Shown: one piece after another, positions 43,701-52,081 of the stretch
How the letters are laid out: the number at the start of each line of letters is the position of its first letter
How positions within the stretch are numbered: the stretch's first letter is position 1
Origin: Zhihengliuella halotolerans
GTDB taxonomy: Bacteria; Actinomycetota; Actinomycetes; Actinomycetales; Micrococcaceae
Direction: 5' to 3'
Assembly: GCF_004217565.1 (NCBI RefSeq)
Contig: NZ_SHLA01000001.1
Span: forward strand, 620,001-684,000
Length of the DNA stretch: 64,000 bases
Notes under the pieces: model-generated
What the model saw: the letters and a program-made list of their open reading frames with translations, nothing else
What the model was told of the DNA's origin: nothing
Databases searched by the model: none
Made by a program: the position numbers and the translations under genes

Positions 43701-43963
43701 GCGACTCGCTGCAACTTGCCGGCCGGCCGGCCGGCGCCGCCCTCGTCCAACTGGGAGACGGGACTAAATCGATGCGGCCGCAGGAACAGCCGGCGATCGG
43801 GGACGATGACTGGGCGACGCCGCTCGTGCTCGAGGCCGCCGGGCTCATGGGCGCAGCCGACTTCCTGGCCCGGCACGACCCGTCGAAGGGGCGGGCCGCG
43901 CCCTGCCGGCTGCCCGGCCTCTGCCCGCTCTGCGACGAAGGACGACAGGTGACACAGCCGTGA
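40778..43963 (+). CDS. adnA: AdnA-like helicase-nuclease subunit
   Basis: 1061 residues. An SF1 helicase of the UvrD/AddA type is followed by a C-terminal PD-(D/E)XK nuclease. Walker A is GAPGTGKTT (33-41). Walker B is VVDDLQEA, so the usual DE pair is DD, which fits the weaker AdnA motor. The nuclease motif VVDLKTGK is near 943. Three Cys at the C-terminus (CRLPGLCPLC) resemble part of an Fe-S site. With AdnB it resects double-strand breaks. Assignment as A or B is by length, motif position and Walker B; the names could be swapped. Confidence 0.75.
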   Translation: MTSQTATAPPELSAAQRRIAGLRAGHGPTLVLGAPGTGKTTALLAAVAARLGFAPGVHADLEPEQLLVLTSARSHASRLRDALSTMVDVTFSEPAVRTWSSYAFDLIRRARIGGYLPALQRPPRLLSGPEQDALIGQILDGHAAGLPSAPDWPAALGEAVSTRGFRDQLRELFDRLAEHGLEPADLQEIGARHLVPEWEAAALVYQEYRDLLDLGNAEAFDPAGLISSAAGLLEANAELLDQEQQRLRLLVVDDLQEANPAQYRLLSVLGRGRDVLAFAAPDSVVQGFRGARPDFLSRIDAHLGDTTRWTLEESFRLPRAIAEAWGRVARRIPVSAGRDGRSLVLPDAESRAGRVSGHLVDSPVHEMRYVAHRILEEHLMSGRPLGDIAVIVRHGGLVRNIARHLTQQGIAVSVPPAEVPLKDEPAVHPLVTLLSLAQADGPPEEADVVEQLLTSRYGQATALDVRRLRQQLRRAEYTAGGRRTSSELLCALLAPEADATALEGFGREAAGARRIVRMLAAARRHLAADEANAETALWSLWEASGLEKAWSGAALAGGSAGHRADLDLDALLALFQAAERFIDQLPGSTVGQFVDHISSQELPMDSLAGRGSTAEAVAVLTPAAAVGREWGLVLIPGLQEGIWPNTRLRGELLKTGTLTAIVEDGPEAAAQRDAAARVRAVRADEFRSFAAAASRAREELVCIGVLSADEQPSALLDYIDPVPDGGEREVTEVPRPRTLAALVAHLRRTAEEELDGGDPAVAREAGVVLAHLAHAGIRGAHPDTWWGLVPPTSTGPVAPEDQTVAVSPSRVQAVLESPLNWFVQAAGGEAAVDFARSLGTLVHAIAEDMPEATGDQYRAELDKRWPELDLPSGWETEKDRERAEEMLRKLALYGIEMRKNGRRLVGQEVGFSVEVTDGSRKALVRGIIDRVEVGEDGRPYVVDLKTGKTKPSAGEVDRHPQLGTYQAAILAGALGDSLQLAGRPAGAALVQLGDGTKSMRPQEQPAIGDDDWATPLVLEAAGLMGAADFLARHDPSKGRAAPCRLPGLCPLCDEGRQVTQP

Positions 43964-46900
43964 GAGACCACATGAGCGCCGAGACCGCCGTCCGCTTCAC
44001 ACCGGAGGAACTTGCCGCGCAGCTCAGCCCGTTCGCGCCGACGGAACAGCAGTCGGCCATCATCTCCTCGCCCCTCGAACCGATGCTCGTCGTCGCGGGC
44101 GCGGGCTCGGGCAAGACCGCGACCATGGCGGACCGGGTCGTCTGGCTTGTCGCCAACAATCTGGTGCGCCCGGACCAGATCCTCGGCGTGACCTTCACCC
44201 GCAAGGCCGCCGGCGAGCTCGCTCACCGGATCCGGGGCCAGCTGCTCAAGCTGGAGGAGCGGGGGCTGCTCGCGGACGGGCTCGAGGAGCTCGGCGAACC
44301 CACCGTCTCGACGTACCACTCGTACGCGAACTCGCTCGTCGCCGACCACGGAATGCGCATCGGGATCGAACCCGACGCTGAACTCCTCGGCAGCGCCCAG
44401 ACCTGGCAGCTGGCGGACAGCATCGTGCAGGACTACGACGGCGACGCCGCCGAGTTGCAGGGGGCGCGGTCCACCCTAACCGACGCCGTCGTCCAGTTCG
44501 CCTCCGAATGCGCCGAACACCTGGTCACTCCCGCCGAAGCGATCGAGCATCTGACGGGTCTCATCGAGCGGCTCGACGCCCTTCCGTACATGGCCGGGAA
44601 GGAGAAGGATCGTTCGCAGGCGGCCCAGAAGCTGATGGGCATGCTCTCCACGCGCGTGGCCGTCGCCCGTCTGGCCGAGCGGTACGCGGAGGCCAAGCGG
44701 GCGCGGTCGGTGCTCGACTACGGGGATCTCGTCGCGCTCGCGGCCCGGATCGCCCGCGACGTCGAGGCTGCCCGCGTCGAGGAACGCGAGCGCTTCAAGG
44801 TCGTCCTGCTGGACGAGTTCCAGGACACCTCGCACGCGCAGATGGTGCTCTTCTCTTCGCTCTTCGGTGACGGGCACGCGGTCACCGCGGTGGGGGACCC
44901 CAACCAGTCCATCTACGGCTTCCGCGGAGCCTCCGCCGGCCAGCTCTTCCGGTTCCCGACCGAGTTCCCGCGTCTCGAGCCGGGGACCGGGGAGCGCGGC
45001 CCCGCAGCCGTCGCCCAGCTGACGACCGCGTGGCGGAACTCGCGAAACATTCTGCGGGCTGCCAACGCGGTCGCCGCACCGCTCCTGCTCGAGGCGTCGC
45101 GCAGCGGCGGGGTCACGGTCGAACAGCTCGAGCCCAGCCCGGCCGCCGGGGCCGGCGGGGTCGAGCTGGCCCGTCTCGGATCCAGCAGCGAGGAGATCGA
45201 ATGGCTGGCCGGGCGCCTGCTCTCGGCGCGCGCCGAGCTACGGGCCGAGCAGTCTTCCGGTCAGGGCCCGACGCCCAGCGCGGCGGCGCTCTTCCGGACC
45301 AGGGGGCAGCTGGCGGAGATGGCAGCGGCGCTCGAGGCCCGCGGAGTCCCCTATGAAATCGTCGGCCTCTCGGGGCTGCTCGCGCTGCCGGAAGTCGTCG
45401 ATCTGACGGCGACGCTGCGCGTGCTCGTGGACCCGAACCGATCGGATGCGCTGCTGCGCCTCATCGCCGGCGCGCGCTGGCGTCTCGGACCGGCCGACCT
45501 GCTCGCGTTCGCGGACTGGTCGAAGGCCCTCGAGGCGCGGCGCGCCAGAGCGCTGGACGGCGAGGAATCGACCCCGACGCCCGAACTGTCCGACGCGGCC
45601 AGCCTCGTCGAGGCTCTCGACCAGCTGCCGCCACCGGGCTGGTCGAGCCGGAACGGTCGCAGTCTCAGCGTCGCCGCGCGTGAGCGGCTCGCACGGCTCG
45701 CCGAGGAGGTCCGCTACCTGCGGACGTTCGTCGACGACGACCTGCTCACCCTGATCAACGAGGTCGAACGGGCGATGGGCCTCGATCTCGAGCTGGCCGC
45801 AAAACCGCGGCAGAGCATCCACGCGGCCCGGCGGCACCTCGACGCCTTCGCCGACGTCGCGGCGACCTACGCCCGCAGCTCCGGCGGCTCCTCGCTGACC
45901 GGCTTCCTCGCGTGGCTCGACGCGGCCGCCGAGCAGGAGAACGGGCTCGAGATCCCCCAGAGCGAATCCGATCCGGACGCCGTCCAACTGTTGACCATCC
46001 ACGCGTCCAAGGGCCTCGAGTGGGACATCGTCGCCGTCGCCGGCCTCGACGATGGCGTCTTCCCGAGCTCGCGGGACAACCGCTGGACCACGGGGCACGA
46101 CTCGCTGCCGTGGCCGCTGCGCGGGGACCGGCACGACCTCCCGCAATGGGACACGGATCAGCCGGACCTCAAGACCGTCCTCGACGCGGAGAAGGCGTTC
46201 AAGGAGGACGTCCAGGCCCACGGCGAACTCGAGGAGCGCCGCCTCGCCTACGTGGCCCTCACTCGCGCCCGGCATCTGCTCGTGTGCTCCGGATCCGTGT
46301 GGTTCGGCAGCCGGAGCAAGCCCGTCGATGTCTCTCCGTTCCTGCGGGATCTGCTCCCGCTGGCCGACGAAGCGGACTCCCCGGCCACCGTCCCCGTCTG
46401 GTGCGACGACGACGCGGCCCCGGCCGAGAACCCGTACCGCGAGGACCCCACGGAGGCACGCTGGCCCTTCGACCCGCTCGCGGGCCCGCAGATTTTCCGC
46501 GGCGGCAGCGAGAGCCCGCCCAGCGGGAGCCGGCGCCCGGCGCTCGAGGCAAGTGCCGCCGTCGTGCGGGAGGCGCTGGCCGGCCTGCGCCGCGGCGAGG
46601 ACGCGGCCCCCTCCACCGCGGAAGGGCACGCCTGGCTGGACGAGGCGCGGCTGTTGCTGGCCAAGAAGAGGCAGGACGAGGAGCCGAAGCGGTACGAGGC
46701 GCCGACCCACGTGCGTGCCTCGCTATTCGTCGACCTCGCGACCGAACGCGAAGAGGTGCTCGCGCAAATGCGGCGCCCCGTGCCGCGGAGGCCGGGCGTC
46801 GCCGCGCGCAAGGGCACCGCCTTCCACGCGTGGGTCGAGGAGCGATTCGGCTCCACGGGCATGCTCGAGCTGGAGGAATGGGTCGGCACCGCCGACGCGC

Positions 46901-47325
46901 ATATCGACGACGCCTACGAATTGGAGGAGATGAAGCGGGCGTTCCTCGAATCGGAGTGGGCCGAGCGGCAGCCGGCGTTCGTCGAGGTCCCCTTCGAGAC
47001 CAACGTGGGCCCTGTCAACGTCCGCGGCCGCATCGACGCGGTGTTCAGCGAGCGCGACGCGGGCGGGCACGAGCGGTGGACCCTCGTCGACTGGAAGACC
47101 GGGCGCGTGCCCGTTGGCCGGGACGCAGAGGCCAAAGCGATTCAGCTCGCTGTCTACCGGCTCGGATTTGCGCGCCTGCACGGGGTCGATGTGGAGCGAG
47201 TGGACGCTGCGTTCTTCTACGTCGGGCAGGGGCGGACGCTCCGCCCGGGGCGGCTCGCGGGGGAGGACGAGCTCGTCGACCTCATCGAAGGCGCGTTGGG
47301 CGACACGGACGCCTCGACGCGCTGA
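43960..47325 (+). CDS. adnB: AdnB-like helicase-nuclease subunit
   Basis: 1121 residues. An intact UvrD-type SF1 motor (Walker A GAGSGKT near 47-53, Walker B LLDEFQDTS near 283, QSIYGFRGA, LTIHASKGLEWD, LAYVALTRARHLL) and a C-terminal nuclease domain with GRIDAVF and LVDWKTGR near 1044. This is the likely lead motor of the AdnAB heterodimer, which unwinds and cuts DNA ends, as RecBCD does in other bacteria. The GTG start overlaps the adnA stop (GTGA), with AGGTGA 7 bases upstream; an in-frame ATG is at 43972. Confidence 0.8.
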   Translation: MRDHMSAETAVRFTPEELAAQLSPFAPTEQQSAIISSPLEPMLVVAGAGSGKTATMADRVVWLVANNLVRPDQILGVTFTRKAAGELAHRIRGQLLKLEERGLLADGLEELGEPTVSTYHSYANSLVADHGMRIGIEPDAELLGSAQTWQLADSIVQDYDGDAAELQGARSTLTDAVVQFASECAEHLVTPAEAIEHLTGLIERLDALPYMAGKEKDRSQAAQKLMGMLSTRVAVARLAERYAEAKRARSVLDYGDLVALAARIARDVEAARVEERERFKVVLLDEFQDTSHAQMVLFSSLFGDGHAVTAVGDPNQSIYGFRGASAGQLFRFPTEFPRLEPGTGERGPAAVAQLTTAWRNSRNILRAANAVAAPLLLEASRSGGVTVEQLEPSPAAGAGGVELARLGSSSEEIEWLAGRLLSARAELRAEQSSGQGPTPSAAALFRTRGQLAEMAAALEARGVPYEIVGLSGLLALPEVVDLTATLRVLVDPNRSDALLRLIAGARWRLGPADLLAFADWSKALEARRARALDGEESTPTPELSDAASLVEALDQLPPPGWSSRNGRSLSVAARERLARLAEEVRYLRTFVDDDLLTLINEVERAMGLDLELAAKPRQSIHAARRHLDAFADVAATYARSSGGSSLTGFLAWLDAAAEQENGLEIPQSESDPDAVQLLTIHASKGLEWDIVAVAGLDDGVFPSSRDNRWTTGHDSLPWPLRGDRHDLPQWDTDQPDLKTVLDAEKAFKEDVQAHGELEERRLAYVALTRARHLLVCSGSVWFGSRSKPVDVSPFLRDLLPLADEADSPATVPVWCDDDAAPAENPYREDPTEARWPFDPLAGPQIFRGGSESPPSGSRRPALEASAAVVREALAGLRRGEDAAPSTAEGHAWLDEARLLLAKKRQDEEPKRYEAPTHVRASLFVDLATEREEVLAQMRRPVPRRPGVAARKGTAFHAWVEERFGSTGMLELEEWVGTADAHIDDAYELEEMKRAFLESEWAERQPAFVEVPFETNVGPVNVRGRIDAVFSERDAGGHERWTLVDWKTGRVPVGRDAEAKAIQLAVYRLGFARLHGVDVERVDAAFFYVGQGRTLRPGRLAGEDELVDLIEGALGDTDASTR

Positions 47326-47349
47326 GCACGGCCGGGGCGACGGAGCGTG

Positions 47350-48819
47350 TCAGTCCTTGTCGTCCTTCGCGGGCAGCTGGATGAACGGGATGGCAGAGGT
47401 CGGGACCTCGTCTGGTGTCCGGTCCTCCTCGCTGCTGATGCTGTCCTCGCCGTCAAGTTCGTCCTGCTCGGACTCTTCGTCCACGGGCGCGGAGCCGGTG
47501 GAATCCGCAGGCTTCTCGGGGCTGGAGGGTTCGGCAGCGTCGGCCGGTGACGACGCGGGGGCCTCGTCCGCCAGTGTGGAAGCCGGGGCATCACTCGTTG
47601 CGGGTTCCGGCGCCGCGGACTCCGCGACCGCGGCGAAAGAAGCGGAGGTAAGCGGCTCTCGCCCCCGGCTCGCCGGCGTTTCGTCGTCGTCCGGTACATC
47701 GTCGAGCACGACGACGGCCGGGTGAGCCGGCTTCTCGACGGTCACGGCCGGCTCCTCGTCCTCATCGGAGGAACCCTCTGCAGAGGGCTTCGGTTCGTCG
47801 GCCTCGCGGCGGTCGGCGTCTTCGGCGTCGGGGCCGCCGTTCGCATCCTCGTCGGTGTCCCCTGCGCCGAAGCGCGGCTGGTCGATGACGCTGATGGGCT
47901 GGCCGCCGTATTCGGCGATGTCTTCGTCCAGGTCCGCGAGCATCTGTTCGGCCTCGGCGATGCGCTCGGGGTCTTCCACCGAGACGGCCTTCACCAGCCA
48001 CTGCGCGAGGGCGAACTCGGCGGACAGAGCGGCACGGCGCATGAGGTGCGGGTCGGCTTTGTCGCCGCGCTCACCCACGTAGGCCTCGAAGACGGCGTCG
48101 CTGAACGACTGCTCGTGGGCGGCAGCCAGCCACGCGAGATCGTCAGAGGGGTCGCCGATGTGCAGGTCCGTCCAGCCCGTGACGGCGGTGACGTCGGCGC
48201 CGTCGAGCAGCAGGTTTTCTTCGTGCAGGTCGCCGTGAACGACCGTCGGATTGAATCGCCACAGGCTGACGTCCTCGAGCGCGTGCTCCCAGCGGCGCAG
48301 CAGGCGCGACGGGATCTTGCCCGTCGTCGCCGCCTGGTCGAGGGCGTTGAGGCGACGCTGACGGAATTCCTCCGCCGAGTACATCGGCAGATCCGCGCGG
48401 TCGACGACCTCTTTCGGCAGGCCGTGCACGACGGCGATCGTCCGGCCCACGCTCGCGGCCGCGTTCCCGCCGGCCGCTACGAGATCGTCGAGCGGCATGT
48501 TCCGACCGTCGAGATGGTTGTAGACGAACGTGCGCAGGCTGCCCTGGCGGACCGTTCCGGCCACCGAGGGGATGCGGAACGGCAGGCTCGCGCGAACCGC
48601 GGGTGTGAACGACCGCAGGGCGGCCAGCTCGGACTCGAGGCGCATGCTGGCCTCGTCGTGGCGCGGGGCGCGGACGCGCCACTCATTCTGCTGAGCATCC
48701 CGGACCAGCGCCGAATCGAAGTCATCAGCATCGTCGGCCAGGGCCCCCACCCCGACCGGAGTCAGCCCGGGGACGGCGGCCGTGGCGATGGCGGCGAGTT
48801 CCATGGGAGAGCGTTTCAC
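47350..48819 (-). CDS. Aminoglycoside-phosphotransferase-fold kinase with long acidic tail
   Basis: 489 residues. Residues about 1-290 have the APH/choline-kinase fold, with the Brenner motif HGDLHEENLLL and TGWTDLHIGDPSDDLAWL (metal-site Asp). About 190 C-terminal residues are disordered and rich in Asp, Glu, Pro, Ser and Ala. The first segment is polar and lacks a signal peptide. The substrate is unknown; the fold covers antibiotics, sugars and other small molecules, so resistance should not be assumed. The GTG start lies 6 bases after TACGGT. It is convergent with adnB (24-base gap). Confidence 0.75.
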   Translation of the reverse strand: MKRSPMELAAIATAAVPGLTPVGVGALADDADDFDSALVRDAQQNEWRVRAPRHDEASMRLESELAALRSFTPAVRASLPFRIPSVAGTVRQGSLRTFVYNHLDGRNMPLDDLVAAGGNAAASVGRTIAVVHGLPKEVVDRADLPMYSAEEFRQRRLNALDQAATTGKIPSRLLRRWEHALEDVSLWRFNPTVVHGDLHEENLLLDGADVTAVTGWTDLHIGDPSDDLAWLAAAHEQSFSDAVFEAYVGERGDKADPHLMRRAALSAEFALAQWLVKAVSVEDPERIAEAEQMLADLDEDIAEYGGQPISVIDQPRFGAGDTDEDANGGPDAEDADRREADEPKPSAEGSSDEDEEPAVTVEKPAHPAVVVLDDVPDDDETPASRGREPLTSASFAAVAESAAPEPATSDAPASTLADEAPASSPADAAEPSSPEKPADSTGSAPVDEESEQDELDGEDSISSEEDRTPDEVPTSAIPFIQLPAKDDKD

Positions 48820-48825
48820 CCCTCC

Positions 48826-48831
48826 ACCGTA
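48826..48831 (-). promoter_or_regulatory. -10 hexamer of the kinase-fold gene, predicted leaderless
   Basis: TACGGT on the minus strand is followed by GGAGGG (6 bases) and the GTG at 48819. The GGAGGG is too close to act as a normal ribosome site. Confidence 0.5.
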
Positions 48832-48914
48832 TGCGGGACGGGCGGGAGCACGGGCGAAGCCGGCGGCGAGTCGTCAACCATGAAATTAACTGAGAGTGTC
48901 CGCGCGGCGTCCAC

Positions 48915-48940
48915 ATCGGCGAAGGCCTCCACAGCTTCGC
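48915..48940. repeat. Inverted repeat between the kinase-fold gene and nudC
   Basis: CGGCGAAG and CTTCGCCG form 8-bp arms around a 10-base loop in the divergent gap. It may be an operator or a hairpin of an unlisted transcript. Confidence 0.3.
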
Positions 48941-48972
48941 CGTGCCGCGGGGCGTGCACGCGACCAAGTGAG

Positions 48973-48978
48973 TACGGT
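48973..48978 (+). promoter_or_regulatory. -10 hexamer of nudC, predicted leaderless
   Basis: TACGGT is followed by 6 bases and the ATG at 48985, the same hexamer and spacing as the divergent gene. Confidence 0.5.
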
Positions 48979-48984
48979 GGGATC

Positions 48985-49962
48985 ATGCAAACTTCGAGGC
49001 CCCGGACCGCCGACGCGGCGCCGGTGCCGTACCTCCTCGAGCGCAGCAGTGAGGACCGCGCCAGCGAGGCATGGCTCCCGTCTGTGACGGCGGACCCCGA
49101 AACCAGGTACCTGCCGATCCTCTCCGGTCGCTCGGCCCACAGCGGAGCGGTCGAAGCCGACGGCGCCCGGCTGCGCTGGTTCACGCGCGAGGAGGTCGCC
49201 GCATTTGCGCCGCGCGACGCAGCTGAGATCTACCTCGGCAGGCTGAACGACGACGCCGCCTCGCCAGCCGCAGGACGTCACCTCGTTGCGGTGGTCGTCG
49301 ATGTGGTGGCCGAGGATCGGTTCGCGTCCTACCGTCGGCTGCGCGAGCTCGCGCCACTGCTGGACGCCGCCGAGGCGGAGATCCTCATCTCCGCCACGGC
49401 CATCGTCAACTGGCACGCGGGGCACACGCACTGTCCGCGCTGCGGCGCGCCCACCGTCGTCGTGCACAGCGGATGGGTGCGGCGCTGCAGCGCCGACGGG
49501 ACCGAACACTTCCCGCGAACAGACCCGGCCATCATCGTTTCGATCATCGACCGGGAAGACCGGCTGCTGCTGGGGGCGAACGCCCGCTGGGGCGGGCAGC
49601 GCTACTCGACTCTGGCCGGGTTCGTGGAACCGGGGGAGTCGCTCGAGGCCGCCGTCGTCCGCGAGGTCGCCGAGGAGGCCGGGATCGTGGTGCATTCGCC
49701 CGAGTACGTCGCTTCACAGCCCTGGCCGTTTCCGGCGTCCCTCATGCTCGCGTTTCGGGCGCAGACGGACGACGTCGACGTCGTGCCCGACGGCGAGGAG
49801 ATCATCGACTTGCGCTGGTTCACGCGCGACCAGCTCGCCGAAGATGTCCGCTCCGGGCGCATCGCGGCGCCGACGCCGGCCTCCGTCGCGCGGAGCCTCA
49901 TCGAACTTTGGTACGGTGGGCCGTTGCCCGAACCGCGCCAGCCGGAGAGTCAGAGAGCGTGA
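48985..49962 (+). CDS. nudC: NAD+ diphosphatase / RNA deNADding enzyme
   Basis: 325 residues. The N-terminal domain is followed by a zinc ribbon (CPRCG, then RRCSADG) and a Nudix domain with the box GFVEPGESLEAAVVREVAEE and the NudC tag SQPWPFP. It cleaves NADH/NAD+ to NMNH and AMP and can remove NAD caps from RNA. The fourth zinc Cys of the E. coli enzyme is not visible; a nearby His may replace it, as I recall in actinobacterial forms. The stop overlaps uvrD2 by GTGA. Confidence 0.9.
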   Translation: MQTSRPRTADAAPVPYLLERSSEDRASEAWLPSVTADPETRYLPILSGRSAHSGAVEADGARLRWFTREEVAAFAPRDAAEIYLGRLNDDAASPAAGRHLVAVVVDVVAEDRFASYRRLRELAPLLDAAEAEILISATAIVNWHAGHTHCPRCGAPTVVVHSGWVRRCSADGTEHFPRTDPAIIVSIIDREDRLLLGANARWGGQRYSTLAGFVEPGESLEAAVVREVAEEAGIVVHSPEYVASQPWPFPASLMLAFRAQTDDVDVVPDGEEIIDLRWFTRDQLAEDVRSGRIAAPTPASVARSLIELWYGGPLPEPRQPESQRA

Positions 49963-52076
49963 ACTCAGTAGAAGAACGAATCCTCGCCGGACTCGATGAC
50001 GAACAGCGGCGCGTCGCGACGACCCTGAACGGTCCGCTCTGCGTCCTCGCCGGCGCCGGGACCGGCAAGACGCGCGCGATCACCCACCGCATCGCCTACG
50101 GCGTGCATACCGGCGCCTATCAGGCCAACCAGGTCCTCGCGGTGACGTTCACCTCCCGCGCTGCGGCCGAAATGCGCACGCGGCTGCGCGACCTGGACGC
50201 CCCCGGCGTGCAGGCCCGCACGTTCCACGCCGCCGCACTGCGCCAGCTCCAGTACTTCTGGCCACAGGCGATCGGCGGGGAGCTGCCGAACATCATCGAC
50301 TACAAGGCGCAGATGGTGGCGGAGGCCGCCCGGCGGCTGCGACTGACGACCGACCGCGCGAGCATCCGCGATCTCGCCGCCGAGATCGAGTGGGCGAAGG
50401 TCTCGATGCACACCCCGGAGAGCTACGTCGACGCCGCGGCGGGACGCGACGACGCCGCCGGGTTCGACAAGACGACGATCGCCCGCATTTTCCAGTCCTA
50501 TGAGGACGTCAAAACGGACCGCCACATGATCGATTTCGAGGACGTGCTGCTGCTGACTGTCGGCATCCTCGACACCGAAGCGCAGATCGCCGCCCAGATC
50601 CGGAAGCAGTACCGCCACTTCGTCGTCGACGAGTACCAGGATGTCTCGCCGCTGCAGCAGCGCCTGCTGGACCTCTGGATGGGGGACCGCCAGGACGTCT
50701 GCGTCGTCGGAGATGCGAGCCAGACCATCTACTCGTTCACCGGCGCGACGCCGGCGCACCTCCTGGAATTCGGGCAGCGGTACCCGGAGGCCCCGCTCGT
50801 GAAGCTGATTCGCGACTATCGCTCGACCCCGCAGGTCGTCGACCTGGCGAACCGACTGCTCTCGACGCGCCGGATAGAGGCCGGAGTCGGGGACCGGAAC
50901 GTGTCCTGGCCCGAGCCGCTCGAACTGATCGCCCAGCGCGAGAGCGGACCCGAGCCGCAGTTCGCGGAATTCGCCGACGACCAGGCCGAGGCGGCGGGGA
51001 TGGCCAAGGCCATCCAGCAGTTGATCGACTCGGGTGTCCAGGCCGCCGAGATCGCCGTGCTGTACCGCACCAACGGCCAGTCGGAGAACTACGAACAGGC
51101 GTTGGCTGCGGCCGGCATCGGCTACCAGCTGCGCGGCGGCGAGCGGTTCTTCCAGCGCCGCGAGGTCCGCGACGGGATCCTGCAGCTGCGGGCCGCGGCC
51201 CGGGTCGATGCCGAAGGCAGCGTCACGCAGCAGGTCAAGGACGTGCTCTCCTCCCTCGGGTACTCGGAGACGGCGCCCAGCGGTTCGGGGGCCGTGCGCG
51301 AGCGCTGGGAGTCGCTGCAGGCGCTCGTGGCACTCGCCGCCGAGCTTGAGAAGAAGCGCGCCGACCGGCAGGAGTCGCTCTCGCTCATGGAGTTCGTTGC
51401 CGAGCTCGACGAGCGGGCCGCCGCACAGCACGCCCCCACCGTGCAGGGGGTCACCCTCGCTTCGTTGCACTCGGCCAAGGGGCTCGAGTGGGACGCGGTC
51501 TTCCTCGCGGGCATGAGTGACGGGCTCATGCCGATTTCGTTCGCCGAGGACCAGGCGGACTACGACGAGGAGCGCCGCCTGCTCTACGTGGGAATCACCC
51601 GCGCCCGACGCCACCTGCACGTCTCGTGGTCGCTTTCCCGGACGCCCGGGGGCCGCGCCAGCCGGCGCCCTTCGCGCTTCCTGGACCGATTGCGCCCGGC
51701 CGTGTCCACCCAGGATGGCGCCTCGAGCCCGCGGGCCGCGAAACGCCGTCGTCTGGCGGGGCCGCCCACGTGCCGGGTCTGCGGGACGCTGCTCTCGAGT
51801 GCGGCCGAACGGAAGGTCGGCCGCTGCGGCGACTGCCCGCCGGGCTACGACGAGGCGGTCTTCGAGCGGCTGCGGCAGTGGCGGCTGGACACCGCGAATG
51901 AGGCGTCGGTGCCGGCGTTCGTGATCTTCACGGACGCCACGCTCATGGCGATCGCCGAGGCCGGCCCGACGGACGCCACGGAGCTCTCCAAGGTGCCGGG
52001 GGTCGGGCGGACGAAGCTCGAGCGCTACGGCCCGGACGTCCTCGATATCCTGAGTGCCGGCGGCCCCGCGGCCTAA
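49959..52076 (+). CDS. uvrD2: ATP-dependent DNA helicase UvrD2
   Basis: 705 residues. An SF1A motor with Walker A AGAGTGKT (31-38), DEYQDVSP (motif II), QTIYSFTGA, LASLHSAKGLEWD and YVGITRARRHL. After it comes a tetracysteine module (CRVCG then CGDC) and a C-terminal HRDC domain (SVPAFVIFTDATLMAIAEA). This layout is specific to actinobacterial UvrD2, which is essential in mycobacteria. The GTG start overlaps the nudC stop by 4 bases; longer frames upstream lie in nudC. It is convergent with the E1-like gene (5-base gap). Confidence 0.92.
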   Translation: MNSVEERILAGLDDEQRRVATTLNGPLCVLAGAGTGKTRAITHRIAYGVHTGAYQANQVLAVTFTSRAAAEMRTRLRDLDAPGVQARTFHAAALRQLQYFWPQAIGGELPNIIDYKAQMVAEAARRLRLTTDRASIRDLAAEIEWAKVSMHTPESYVDAAAGRDDAAGFDKTTIARIFQSYEDVKTDRHMIDFEDVLLLTVGILDTEAQIAAQIRKQYRHFVVDEYQDVSPLQQRLLDLWMGDRQDVCVVGDASQTIYSFTGATPAHLLEFGQRYPEAPLVKLIRDYRSTPQVVDLANRLLSTRRIEAGVGDRNVSWPEPLELIAQRESGPEPQFAEFADDQAEAAGMAKAIQQLIDSGVQAAEIAVLYRTNGQSENYEQALAAAGIGYQLRGGERFFQRREVRDGILQLRAAARVDAEGSVTQQVKDVLSSLGYSETAPSGSGAVRERWESLQALVALAAELEKKRADRQESLSLMEFVAELDERAAAQHAPTVQGVTLASLHSAKGLEWDAVFLAGMSDGLMPISFAEDQADYDEERRLLYVGITRARRHLHVSWSLSRTPGGRASRRPSRFLDRLRPAVSTQDGASSPRAAKRRRLAGPPTCRVCGTLLSSAAERKVGRCGDCPPGYDEAVFERLRQWRLDTANEASVPAFVIFTDATLMAIAEAGPTDATELSKVPGVGRTKLERYGPDVLDILSAGGPAA

Positions 52077-52081
52077 GGTCG

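Noticed and set aside
47350-48819. Antibiotic-resistance gene
   Set aside because: The fold is shared by many kinases, and there is no resistance-island context or close match to a known drug kinase that I can see.
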